64,000 bases of DNA, from positions 1 through 64,000 of the forward strand of contig NZ_JACDUR010000006.1 of NCBI RefSeq assembly GCF_013761175.1, given 5' to 3'. The DNA comes from Nonomuraea soli. GTDB lineage: Bacteria; Actinomycetota; Actinomycetes; Streptosporangiales; Streptosporangiaceae. Below the pieces are notes generated by a model. It was not told the origin of the DNA, did no database searches, and was given only the letters and a program-made list of their open reading frames with translations. Below are positions 33,479-42,107 of this stretch, one piece after another (the first letter of the stretch is position 1; each line of letters begins with the position of its first letter). A program made the position numbers and the translations under genes.

Positions 33479-34422
33479 CCACAACGTTGTCCAGGCCGCC
33501 CGTCAGAAACAGACGACGGGCGGCCTCCGCCCCGCGCCGGATGCGCCGCTGGGTGACGATCACCCTGTTCCTGCTGCCCGCCCTGGTGCTCTTCGTCCTG
33601 CTGGTGCTCCTGCCGACGTTGATGGCCGGCTACCTGAGCTTCTTCAAGTGGAACGGCCTGGGTGGCCTGCCTACCAACTACATCGGCTTGGACAACTACA
33701 CGCGGCTGTTCGAGAGCGACATCTTCTACGGCGACCTGCGCACGATGGGCGTGATCATCGTCCTGTCGCTCCTCGTCCAGCTGCCCTTCTCCCTGGCCAT
33801 CGCGATGTTGCTGCACCAGCGCATCCGGGGCCGGGCGTTCTACCGGCTGGTGTTCTTCGCGCCGTACGTGCTCTCGGAGGCGGTGACCGCCGTCCTCTTC
33901 ACGATGATCTTCGCTCCTGACGAGAGCGGGCTGGCCAACGCCATCCTGGGCGTCGTGGGCCTGGAGTCGGAGTGGTTCGCCGACGAGTCGACCGTCCTGC
34001 TGACGCTCTTCGTGGTGATGTCGTGGAAGTACTTCGGCTTCCACACCCTGCTCTACCTGGCCGGACGGCAGGGCATCCCCAAGGAGCTGACCGAGGCGGC
34101 GCAGATCGACGGGAGCACCCCGTGGCAGGTGTTCCGCTACGTGACCCTGCCGCTGATGGGGCCCACCATCCGGATCAGCGCCTTCCTGTCGGTGATCGGC
34201 ACGATCCAGCTCTTCGACCTGGTCTGGATCCTGACCGGCGGCGGGCCGAGCCACTCCTCCGAGACGCTCGCCGTCACGATGATGCAGTTCGGCTTCAAGC
34301 GCGCGCAGATCGGTTACGCCAGCGCCATCAGCGTCGTGATGTTCCTGCTCAGTCTCGTCTTCGCGCTGTGGTACCAGCGCTACGTCATGCGCCGTGACCT
34401 CGAGGGGGCGACCGTCCAGTGA
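33475..34422 (+). CDS. sugar ABC transporter permease 1 (MalF type)
   Basis: 315 residues, GTG start overlapping the previous stop. Six membrane helices. The binding-protein-dependent transport signature is ELTEAAQIDGSTPWQVFRYV (EAA loop), which docks to the ATPase. A basic N-terminus (RNRRRAASAPRRMRRW) is cytoplasmic. It pairs with the next permease. No ATPase gene is in the operon, so a shared MsiK-type ATPase elsewhere is expected, as in Streptomyces. Confidence 0.93.
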   Translation: MTTTLSRPPVRNRRRAASAPRRMRRWVTITLFLLPALVLFVLLVLLPTLMAGYLSFFKWNGLGGLPTNYIGLDNYTRLFESDIFYGDLRTMGVIIVLSLLVQLPFSLAIAMLLHQRIRGRAFYRLVFFAPYVLSEAVTAVLFTMIFAPDESGLANAILGVVGLESEWFADESTVLLTLFVVMSWKYFGFHTLLYLAGRQGIPKELTEAAQIDGSTPWQVFRYVTLPLMGPTIRISAFLSVIGTIQLFDLVWILTGGGPSHSSETLAVTMMQFGFKRAQIGYASAISVVMFLLSLVFALWYQRYVMRRDLEGATVQ

Positions 34423-35237
34423 AGAGCAGGCATCTGTCACTGCAGCTGATCGCCGTCGTCGTCGGAGCCTTCGTCGCCGTGCCGATCATCTACGCGGTCA
34501 TCGGAGGCTTCAAGGACACCAGCCAGCTGTCCACCAACCCCTTCGGGCTGCCCGCGCCGTGGAACGCCGGCAACTACGCCGACGTGCTGGGTTCGGCCGG
34601 ATTCTGGCGCCAGCTGGGCAACAGCATCTTCATCGCCCTGCTGACCACCGCCCTGCTCGTCGGGGTCTCGGCGCTGGCCGCCTTCGTATTGGCCCGCTTC
34701 ACCTTCCGGGGCCGGGAGGCGATCTTCACCCTGTTCGCCGTGGGGCTGATGTTCCCCTTCACCGTGGCGATCCTGCCGCTGTTCGTCATGCTGCGCACGC
34801 TGGGGCTGCTCGACAGCCCCTGGGGCGTGATCTTCGTCCAGGCGGCCTTCGGCATCCCGGTGACGATCATCATCCTGCGCGGCTTCTTCAGGAGCATCCC
34901 CAACGAGATCGAAGAGGCGGCCACGCTCGACGGCTGCACGTCCTTCGCCTTCTTCTGGCGCATCCTGCTGCCCATGGCCAGACCGGCCCTGGCCACGGTG
35001 AGCGTGCTCGCCGTGGTCGCGAGCTGGAACAACTTCCTGCTTCCCCTGGTCGTCTTCACCGATCCGGAGTGGTGGACCATCCCCCTGGGAGTCCAGCAGT
35101 TCCAGGGTGAGCACGGCGCCGACACCTCCAGAATCATGGCCTACCTCGTCCTGGCCATGGTGCCGGCGCTGGCCTTCTACTCCCTCGCAGAACGCCACCT
35201 GATCAGCGGCCTCACGGCCGGTGCCATGAAGGGATGA
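34419..35237 (+). CDS. sugar ABC transporter permease 2 (MalG type)
   Basis: 272 residues from GTG 34419 overlapping the previous stop. Six membrane helices. The EAA loop reads EIEEAATLDGCTSFAFFWRI. The C-terminal SGLTAGAMKG is typical of MalG-like permeases. It completes the channel with permease 1. Coupled to the GH5 gene by ATGA. Confidence 0.93.
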   Translation: MKSRHLSLQLIAVVVGAFVAVPIIYAVIGGFKDTSQLSTNPFGLPAPWNAGNYADVLGSAGFWRQLGNSIFIALLTTALLVGVSALAAFVLARFTFRGREAIFTLFAVGLMFPFTVAILPLFVMLRTLGLLDSPWGVIFVQAAFGIPVTIIILRGFFRSIPNEIEEAATLDGCTSFAFFWRILLPMARPALATVSVLAVVASWNNFLLPLVVFTDPEWWTIPLGVQQFQGEHGADTSRIMAYLVLAMVPALAFYSLAERHLISGLTAGAMKG

Positions 35238-36604
35238 ACATGCTGCGTGTCTCCGGCGCCCAGCTAGTCGACGATCAAGGACATCCGGTACGGCTTCGCG
35301 GTGTGGGCCTGGGCGGATGGATGAACATGGAGAACTTCATCACCGGCTATCCGGCCAACGAGAGCGCGATGCGCGAGGCCGTCCAGGAGGTGCTCGGCGA
35401 GGACCGCGCGGAGCTGTTCTTCGACCGGCTCCTGTCGTGCTTCTTCGCCGAGCAGGACGCCGCGCTCCTCGCCGAGCTCGGGATGAACTGCGTGCGCATC
35501 CCGATCAACTACCGCCACTTCGAGTCGGACGCCCGCCCCATGGAGATCGTGGAGTACGGCTTCCGCCATCTCGACCGGGTGATCGACCTCCTCGGCTCGC
35601 ACGGCATCTACAGCGTGATCGACCTGCACGCCCTGCCCGGCGCGCAGAACCAGCACTGGCACTCCGACAACCCCACGCACGTCGCCTCCTTCTGGACCCA
35701 CCGCCACTTCCAGGACCGGGTGGTCAACCTGTGGGAGGCCATCGCCGACCGCTACAGGGACAACCCCTGGGTGGCGGGATACAACCCGGTCAACGAGCCG
35801 GGCGATCCGAGCGGCAAGGTGGTCGGGCCCTTCTACGACCGGCTGGTCAAGGCGGTGCGGGCCGCCGACCCGGGGCACGTGCTCTTCCTCGACGGCAACA
35901 CCTACTCCACCGACTTCACCGTCTTCCGTGAGGTCTACGAGAACACGGTGTTCGTCTGCCACGACTACGCGCTGGCCGGATTCGCCCACGGCGGGCCCTA
36001 TCCCGGGCTGACCAGAGGCGAATGGTGCGACCGGGCGCAGCTGGAGGCCACCTTCGAGCGGCGCACCCGCTTCCAGCGCGAGACCGGCACGCCGTTGTGG
36101 GTGGGGGAGTTCGGTCCCGTCTACACCGGCGACCCGGTGATCGACGAGATGCGCTACCAGATCCTGAGCGACCAGCTGGAGATCTTCGACGCCCACGAGG
36201 CGGGCTGGTCGCTCTGGACCTACAAGGACGTGGGGCTGCAGGGGCTGGTGACGGCCGGCGGGCCGTACATGGAGCGCTTCTCCTCCTTCATCGCCAAGAA
36301 GGCCAGGCTCGGGGTCGACCGCTGGGGCTCGACCATGGAGGAGTCGGCCACCGACCTGGCGCCGCTCCACGGCCTGGTCGAGACCGAGTTCCCCGGCTGG
36401 CACCCCTATCCGTGGGGCGCCCGCTACCAGACCGACGACCTCGTCAGGCACGTCCTGATGGCCCAGGCGATGCTGCCGGAGTACGCCGACCTCTTCCGCG
36501 GGCTCGACGACTCCGAGCTGACCTCCCTGGCCGAGTCCTTCGCCTTCGGCTCCTGCGCGCGCCGGGCACCCCTCATCGACCTGCTGAGGAGCAACCTGGC
36601 ATGA
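35234..36604 (+). CDS. cytoplasmic glycoside hydrolase, GH5-like
   Basis: 456 residues, no signal peptide, so it should act in the cytoplasm on imported oligosaccharides. A clan GH-A (beta/alpha)8 barrel: acid/base Glu188 in YNPVNEPG and nucleophile Glu292 in WVGEFGPVY, with MNCVRIPINYRHF and VIDLHALPGAQN at earlier strands. The N-terminus (LRGVGLGGWMNMENF) is like GH5 glucanases and beta-glucosidases. Exact specificity is open. It sits between the permease and xylanase genes with 4-base overlaps. Confidence 0.88.
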   Translation: MNMLRVSGAQLVDDQGHPVRLRGVGLGGWMNMENFITGYPANESAMREAVQEVLGEDRAELFFDRLLSCFFAEQDAALLAELGMNCVRIPINYRHFESDARPMEIVEYGFRHLDRVIDLLGSHGIYSVIDLHALPGAQNQHWHSDNPTHVASFWTHRHFQDRVVNLWEAIADRYRDNPWVAGYNPVNEPGDPSGKVVGPFYDRLVKAVRAADPGHVLFLDGNTYSTDFTVFREVYENTVFVCHDYALAGFAHGGPYPGLTRGEWCDRAQLEATFERRTRFQRETGTPLWVGEFGPVYTGDPVIDEMRYQILSDQLEIFDAHEAGWSLWTYKDVGLQGLVTAGGPYMERFSSFIAKKARLGVDRWGSTMEESATDLAPLHGLVETEFPGWHPYPWGARYQTDDLVRHVLMAQAMLPEYADLFRGLDDSELTSLAESFAFGSCARRAPLIDLLRSNLA

Positions 36605-38964
36605 TCCGCCTGCTCTTATCCGTCCTCCTGGCCGCCACCACGCTGGTGAGCGGCGACTTCGAGGACGGAACCCCCCAGGGCTGGGCGCCGCGGGGCACCG
36701 CCACGCTCACCGTCACGGCCGAGGCCGCCCACAGCGGCTCGTCCGGCCTGTCGGTGACGGGGCGGTCGGCCAACTGGACCGGGGCGGCGCTCGACGTGCT
36801 GCCCCACCTGGCCAAGGGAGAGAAGTACGAGCTGTCGGTATGGGTGAAGGGCACGGGGCCGCTCAGCCTGTCGCTGGAGCGGCGCCTGGCGGGCACCCCG
36901 TCGTACCAGCGCCTGGCCACGGCCGAGAACCCCGCGGCCTGGACCCAGCTCAAGGCCACCTACACGCTCGTCGACGACGTGGACTTCCTGTCGGTGTACG
37001 TGGAGTCCTCCAGCGGAACGGCCGACTACGCCATGGACGACTTCACCCTCGTCCACAAGCCCGTCCCGCCCATCCAGACGGAGCTGACGGCGGTCAAGGA
37101 CACCGTGCCGTTCCGCATGGGAGCGGCCATCCAGCGCCAGCAGATCCTCGGCCTGGAAGGTCAGCTGCTGACCAAGCACTTCGACAGCGTCACCACCGGC
37201 AACCAGCTCAAGTGGGACTTCACCGAGCCACGCGAGGGCGAGTTCACCTTCGCCGCCGCCGACGAACTGGTCGACTTCGGCATCGCCAACGGCATGCACG
37301 TGCGCGGGCACACCCTGGCCTGGCACAGCCAGACCCCCGCCTGGGTGTTCGAGAACGCCACCAAGGAGGTGCTGCTGGCCCGCCTGGAGCGGCACATCCG
37401 CGCGGTCATGGGCCGCTACGTGGGCAAGATCGACACCTGGGACGTGGTCAACGAGGTGATCGACGAGAACCAGCCGGACGGCCTGCGCCGCTCTCCGTGG
37501 TTCGAGATCACCGGCCTCGACTACATCCGCACCGCCTTCCGCGTCGCCCACGAGGTCGACCCGACGGCCAAGCTGGTGTTCAACGACTACAACACCGAGT
37601 ACCCGAACAAGCGCGAGGCGATGTACAAGGTCGTCAAGCAGCTGCTCGACGAGGGCGTGCCGATCACCACCGTCGGCCACCAGCTCCACGTCAACATCGA
37701 GGCGCAGCCCGCCTCCGCGATCGAGGACACGATCGAGCGTTTCGCCGGCCTGCCGGTGGACCAGCAGGTCACCGAGCTCGACGTGAGCGTCTACACCGAC
37801 TCGACCTCCTCGTGGGAGTCGATCCCCGAAGAGATCATCATCGAGCAGGGCCACCGCTACAAGGACATCTTCGACGTCCTGCGCCGCCACGCCGGCAAGC
37901 TCAGCTCGGTCACCGTCTGGGGCCTGGCCGACAACGACACGTGGCTGTCGACCTTCCCGATCACCCGGCTCAACGCCCCGCTGCTCTTCGACGACCAGTT
38001 GCAGGCCAAGCCCGCCTACTGGGGTGTGGTCGACCCGAGCAGGCTGCCCCCGCTGGTGCGCAAGGCCCAGGCGCCGGAGGGTTCGCCCAGGATCGACGGC
38101 CAGCGCGACCTGGAGTGGGACAAGCTGCCAGACATCTCCCTGCCGAACGGCGGCTTCCAGCTGCGATGGTCGGAGCGGGGCATCTCGCTGCTGGCCACCG
38201 TCCGGGACGCCACCCGCGACAGGAACGACGCGGTGACCGCGACCGTGGACGGCGTGCCGTACGTGATCAAGCGATCCGCGAGGACCGTCAAGCCCGTCGA
38301 GGGCGGCTACCGGGCGGAGACGCTGCTGCCGGCGCGGCTCGGCGAGCTGTTCGAGCTGAAGATCGTCGACGCGGCCACCGGCGCCGAGACCGTCTGGCTC
38401 GGCAAGGTGACGCCCGTCCCGGCCGTCAGGCTGGCCACCGCCAAGCGGGGCACGCCGGTGGTCGACGGCGTGCGCGAAGGGCTGTGGGGCAGGAAGAGCC
38501 AGCCGACCTCGGTCCAGGTGGAGGGCGCTTCCGGCGCCACCGCCCAGTGGAGCGCGCTGTGGGACTCGGGCACGCTCTACGTCCTGGCGACGGTGACCGA
38601 TCCCGTCCTGTCGGAGGAGGCGGCCAATCCCTGGGAGGAGGACTCGGTCGAGATCTTCGTCGACCAGGGCAACGACAAGGCCAAGTCCTACGACGGCGAC
38701 GACGGGCAGTATCGGATCAGCTTCACCGGCGCGCTCAGCGGGGCCGCCCCGGTGGCGTCGGCGGTGAAGCGCACGGCGACGGGTTACGTGGTCGAGGCCG
38801 CCCTCGCCCTGGCCGACCCGGCGGAGGGCGCGCTGCTCGGCTTCGACCTCCAGGTCAACGACGCCACCGGCGCCAGCCGTACGGCTGCCGCGACCTGGAA
38901 CGACCCGACGGGCCAGTCCTACCGCGACACCTCGCGCTGGGGCGTGCTGCGCTTGGTGTCGTGA
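36601..38964 (+). CDS. secreted multi-domain GH10 endo-xylanase
   Basis: 787 residues. Signal peptide 1-18 (LLLSVLLAATTLVS). Residues about 18-155 form a CBM4/9/22-like module (DFEDGTPQGWAPRGTATL). The GH10 barrel follows (about 160-475): acid/base Glu285 in WDVVNEVIDE, nucleophile Glu392 in TELDVSVY, and HTLAWHSQTPAWVF and VWGLADNDTW as expected. The C-terminal third carries CBM9-like sequence, one degenerate (about 480-600) and one clear copy (about 605-787, VVDGVREGLWG, EDSVEIFVDQGND). It cuts xylan outside the cell. Last gene of the operon, followed by a strong hairpin. Confidence 0.93.
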   Translation: MIRLLLSVLLAATTLVSGDFEDGTPQGWAPRGTATLTVTAEAAHSGSSGLSVTGRSANWTGAALDVLPHLAKGEKYELSVWVKGTGPLSLSLERRLAGTPSYQRLATAENPAAWTQLKATYTLVDDVDFLSVYVESSSGTADYAMDDFTLVHKPVPPIQTELTAVKDTVPFRMGAAIQRQQILGLEGQLLTKHFDSVTTGNQLKWDFTEPREGEFTFAAADELVDFGIANGMHVRGHTLAWHSQTPAWVFENATKEVLLARLERHIRAVMGRYVGKIDTWDVVNEVIDENQPDGLRRSPWFEITGLDYIRTAFRVAHEVDPTAKLVFNDYNTEYPNKREAMYKVVKQLLDEGVPITTVGHQLHVNIEAQPASAIEDTIERFAGLPVDQQVTELDVSVYTDSTSSWESIPEEIIIEQGHRYKDIFDVLRRHAGKLSSVTVWGLADNDTWLSTFPITRLNAPLLFDDQLQAKPAYWGVVDPSRLPPLVRKAQAPEGSPRIDGQRDLEWDKLPDISLPNGGFQLRWSERGISLLATVRDATRDRNDAVTATVDGVPYVIKRSARTVKPVEGGYRAETLLPARLGELFELKIVDAATGAETVWLGKVTPVPAVRLATAKRGTPVVDGVREGLWGRKSQPTSVQVEGASGATAQWSALWDSGTLYVLATVTDPVLSEEAANPWEEDSVEIFVDQGNDKAKSYDGDDGQYRISFTGALSGAAPVASAVKRTATGYVVEAALALADPAEGALLGFDLQVNDATGASRTAAATWNDPTGQSYRDTSRWGVLRLVS

Positions 38965-38987
38965 CACAGGGGTCATGAAACAGGGGA

Positions 38988-39021
38988 GTGCACCGATCCT
39001 CGGGGGCGGAGATCGGTGCAC
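38988..39021 (+). terminator. terminator-like hairpin after the xylanase gene
   Basis: A perfect 11-bp stem (GTGCACCGATC at 38988-38998 and its complement at 39011-39021) with a 12-base loop, 23 bases after the GH10 stop. No T-run, as is usual for actinobacterial terminators. It probably ends the sugar operon. Confidence 0.75.
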
Positions 39022-39042
39022 GGCCTCGTGGATGACCGGGTA

Positions 39043-39109
39043 CCGGTCCCGGGGCTCGGGCGCCCCCGTCCTAAGCGGGGAACGGGGCGCTCGGCGAGCC
39101 CGGGACCGG
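39043..39109. repeat. long imperfect palindrome in the gap between GH10 and SDR genes
   Basis: Two nested stems: CCGGTCCCGGGGCTCG (39043-39058) pairs with 39095-39109 with one bulge, and GCGCCCCCGT (39061-39069 region) pairs with ACGGGGCGC (39082-39090). The apical loop is about 12 bases. It lies in a 295-base gene-free stretch (39022-39317); the rest of that stretch shows nothing recognisable. It could be a second, two-way terminator between converging genes, or a structured RNA. Confidence 0.6.
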
Positions 39110-39317
39110 CATCTGTGGTTTCACCCTCTAGCTTCGGCCGGGGCGGGTGCCGTGCCGCTGGCCGCGGCGTACGGGAAGTGACTGCTTGGCGATCCGTTTC
39201 GAGGTTCCACCACCCGAAGTGGTGCGCTCGGTGAACGCCGCGCGGGCGTTGTCCTGCTTGCGCTTCGGGTCCTGGAAATGTGCCGTCATATGTCCGTTAT
39301 GTCCGATTTAAGGCGCG

Positions 39318-40100
39318 CTAAACGTTTCTGGTCAGTCCGCGTACGGCACGCGCCGCGACACGGATCGCCGACGACGGCGACAGCCGTACCCCGCGCCAGG
39401 CCGCGCGGGCGCTGGCGGGCGCGACGATCAGCGCCTGGTTGCGCGCGATGCCGCGCACGATGTCGCGGGCCAGATCCTCCACCGGGTAGAGGCGGCCCTG
39501 CACCCGGATCGCCGCGCTCCTGGCGTGCTTGGAGGCCTCGGTCTCCGGCAGGTCGGGGTTGGCGTGGTCGAGCAGGGGGGTGTCGGTGAAGCCCGGGCAG
39601 ACCACGCTCACCCGCACGCCGTGGCGCGCCGCCTCGGCGCGCAGCGCGGTCGACAGGCCCACCACCGCGTGCTTGGTGGTGGTGTAGGGCAGCATCAGCG
39701 GCGCCGGAACCAGCCCGGCCAGCGACGCGGTGTTGACGATGTGACCGAAACCCTGCTCGACCATCACCGGATAGGCGGCGTGCACGCCGTGCACCACCCC
39801 GCGCAGGTTGACGTCGATCGCGCGGTTCCAGTGGTCGAGCGTGAGCTCGTCGGTGGCGCCGCCGATCGCGATGCCCGCGTTGTTCATGATCAGATCGAGC
39901 CGGCCGTACTCCCGCTTGACCTGGCCGACCAGCGCGGCCACCGCCTCGGGGTCGGTCACGTCGAGCTTGACCGAGACGACCTCGGGGTCGTCGCCGCGCT
40001 CCAGGTCGGCGACGGTGACGCGGGCGCCCCGTCGTACCAGTTCGCCGGCCACCGCCCGGCCGATGCCGGAGGCGCCTCCGGTGATGATCGCCGTTCTCAT
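39318..40100 (-). CDS. short-chain dehydrogenase/reductase
   Basis: 260 residues from ATG 40100. Cofactor motif TGGASGIGRAVA, acidic residue after the second strand (VADLERGDD) favouring NAD(H), NNAG motif, and intact catalytic Ser-Tyr-Lys (NTASLAG, then YTTTKHAV). The layout matches classical SDRs acting on alcohols or keto-acyl groups. Its start overlaps the stop of the diiron oxygenase gene (ATGA), so the two should work on the same substrate. Confidence 0.9.
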   Translation of the reverse strand: MRTAIITGGASGIGRAVAGELVRRGARVTVADLERGDDPEVVSVKLDVTDPEAVAALVGQVKREYGRLDLIMNNAGIAIGGATDELTLDHWNRAIDVNLRGVVHGVHAAYPVMVEQGFGHIVNTASLAGLVPAPLMLPYTTTKHAVVGLSTALRAEAARHGVRVSVVCPGFTDTPLLDHANPDLPETEASKHARSAAIRVQGRLYPVEDLARDIVRGIARNQALIVAPASARAAWRGVRLSPSSAIRVAARAVRGLTRNV

Positions 40101-41050
40101 GCCGCGATGCCCATGACACTCCAGATCCTGCGGCTGACAGGGTTCATCAGGCCCAGCTCCGCGCACAACTCCCTGGTCTTGCCGACCGAGTCGCTGATCT
40201 CCTGCTTGGCCGCGGTGTTGTCGCGGTAGCACTCGTCGACGACGTGGCCGGGGATCCCGAAGTGCCTGATCATGGGACCGGGCGGGGCGAGCATGATGCG
40301 CGCCATGATGCCCAGGATGACCGGCGAGATCAAGCTCAGCATCGCCCTGCGGTAACGCGGCATCCGGGGCACGCGCCTGCGCAGGTAGTGGCGGGCGAAG
40401 GAGATGTGCCTGGCCTCCTCGGCGATGTGGATGCGCATGATGGTCTCTTCGAGCGGGTGGTGCCTGTGCCCGTCCTTGAGCACCTTGCGCTGCACGTGGT
40501 CGATCGGGTCCTCGCCGCCCAGGACGAAGATGAAGAACAGCTCGGTCGAGATCAGCGGGATCCAGGGGGCCGCCTGGGCGATCACGCTCAGGGGCCCCGG
40601 CATGCCGCGGATCGGGAGCTTCGTGCGGTTGACGAACTCCTGGAACATCATCCCGTGATGTCCCTCTTCGATGGTCTCGTGGTAGACGTAGCGGAACTCG
40701 GGCGAGCCGTTCGGCAGGCGGTAGGCGTAGTTCAGCAGCCCCCGCTTGAGCAGGTTCTCGAACTGCAGGCCGATCTTCATCGCCGTCGCGACCCTGAACA
40801 GGCCGATCCGCGCCTGGAGTTCTTCGGGCAGTCCCTGGTACCAGGCGGTCGAGCCGAGCTTGTCCACCTCCGGCAACCTCCACCGGGGGTCGTCGTGGTG
40901 GACCAGGAAGTCGGGGTCGTCCCAGGGGATGTCCTTGTACGGCTCCCAGTGCTTGTCGACCGACGCCTTCGAGAGGCGTTCGATGACCGCTTCGTAGGCT
41001 CGCTGCTCGTTGATCGGGTCGTCGCGTTCGCCGGCGGCGATTGAGCTCAT
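40097..41050 (-). CDS. AurF-like diiron oxygenase
   Basis: 317 residues from ATG 41050, with GAGGAG six bases upstream. The ferritin-like diiron ligands are spread as in the AurF family: QFENLL (Glu98), HETIEEGHH (about 124-132), HIAEEARHISFARH (about 208-221) and Glu170 in LISTELFF. AurF itself oxidises an arylamine to a nitro group; relatives act on other substrates and many are unassigned. Coupled to the SDR gene. The two SDRs around it suggest lipid or secondary-metabolite tailoring, which is inference. Confidence 0.8.
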   Translation of the reverse strand: MSSIAAGERDDPINEQRAYEAVIERLSKASVDKHWEPYKDIPWDDPDFLVHHDDPRWRLPEVDKLGSTAWYQGLPEELQARIGLFRVATAMKIGLQFENLLKRGLLNYAYRLPNGSPEFRYVYHETIEEGHHGMMFQEFVNRTKLPIRGMPGPLSVIAQAAPWIPLISTELFFIFVLGGEDPIDHVQRKVLKDGHRHHPLEETIMRIHIAEEARHISFARHYLRRRVPRMPRYRRAMLSLISPVILGIMARIMLAPPGPMIRHFGIPGHVVDECYRDNTAAKQEISDSVGKTRELCAELGLMNPVSRRIWSVMGIAA

Positions 41051-41110
41051 CGGTGGCTCCTCTCCCAGGCTCGTATTGTACAAACCATCCAATAAGCCTG
41101 GGAAGGGCCC

Positions 41111-42025
41111 TCAGCCGAGCGCGGCGTCGATCATGCGGCGCAGCGCCTGCGCCCCGTCGATCCCCAGCGCCCCCTGCAGCGCCGCGGCCAGCACCTCGGC
41201 CGGGTCGGTGACCTTCACCTCCGCCATCGCGGCGGCCAGGCCCTCGACGGTGCCGCCGCTCTCCACCCGCTCGCCCGCCGCCCAGCCCCGCAGGACCGTC
41301 ACGACGCTGCCGCGCACCGACAGCACCTGGCCGTTGAGCGGGCAGGACTCGCTCGCCAGGTAGGCCGCGACCGGGGCGATCGCGGCGGGCGAGGTCAGCT
41401 CGCCCGGCACGGTCTCCGTCAGCCTGGTGCGCACCATGGAGGGTGACAGGCAGTTCACCCGCACGCCGTACCTCCCCAGCTCCAGCGCGTGGACCTGGGT
41501 CATCGCCGCCACGGCGGCGTTGGCGGAGGCGTAGTTGGTCTGGCCGGGAAGCGGGTTGGTCAGCCCGGAGCCCGAGGCGGTGTTGACGATCGCCCGGTCG
41601 CGCACGAGACCGCTGTCCGCCCAGTGCCGCGCAGCCCAGTGACTGACCGCGAAGCCGCCCCTGAGCTTGACCGCCACGACGCTGTCGAAGTCGTCCTCCG
41701 TCATGGTGACCAGCGCCCGGTTGCGCTCGACCGCGGCGTTGTTGACCACGATGTCCAGGTCGCCGAAGGCCTCCAGCGCGCTCTCCACGACGCTGCGCGC
41801 CCCCGCCCAGTCCGCCACGTCCGCGGTGCTGGCGACCGCCTGGCCGCCCGCCGCCCTGATCTCCTCCACCACCCGCTGGGCGACGGCCGGGTCGCCGCCC
41901 GACCCGTCGGCCGCCACGCCGGGGTCGTTGACCACGACCCTGGCCCCTCGTGCCGCGAAGAACAACGCCTCCTCGCGCCCGATCCCTCGTCCCGCTCCGG
42001 TGATGACCGCCACTCGTCCGTTCAT
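41111..42025 (-). CDS. SDR-family protein with altered catalytic Lys
   Basis: 304 residues. Cofactor motif GAGRGIGREEA with VVNDPGVAADGSG, like the dehydrogenase part of multifunctional (HSD17B4-type) enzymes; NNAA follows. Ser151 and Tyr165 are present (NTASGSG; QTNYASANAAV), but the Y-x-x-x-K lysine is Asn169. The usual family reads Y-A-A-A-K here. Activity may be lost or changed. A C-terminal helical tail of about 60 residues extends past the usual end. Divergent from the TetR gene with an operator between. Confidence 0.85.
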   Translation of the reverse strand: MNGRVAVITGAGRGIGREEALFFAARGARVVVNDPGVAADGSGGDPAVAQRVVEEIRAAGGQAVASTADVADWAGARSVVESALEAFGDLDIVVNNAAVERNRALVTMTEDDFDSVVAVKLRGGFAVSHWAARHWADSGLVRDRAIVNTASGSGLTNPLPGQTNYASANAAVAAMTQVHALELGRYGVRVNCLSPSMVRTRLTETVPGELTSPAAIAPVAAYLASESCPLNGQVLSVRGSVVTVLRGWAAGERVESGGTVEGLAAAMAEVKVTDPAEVLAAALQGALGIDGAQALRRMIDAALG

Positions 42026-42078
42026 GCTTTGTGTTTAATCGGCCGGGACGGTGACTCGTAAGGAGGCCACCGCCCAGG

Positions 42079-42096
42079 GTGTCGCTTAGGCGACAC
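42079..42096. promoter_or_regulatory. palindromic operator, likely TetR site
   Basis: GTGTCGC-TTAG-GCGACAC: two perfect 7-base arms around a 4-base spacer, 11 bases before the tetR start and 53 bases from the divergent SDR start. TetR regulators commonly bind such a site between themselves and the gene they control. Confidence 0.75.
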
Positions 42097-42107
42097 GGAG
42101 GAGGGAT

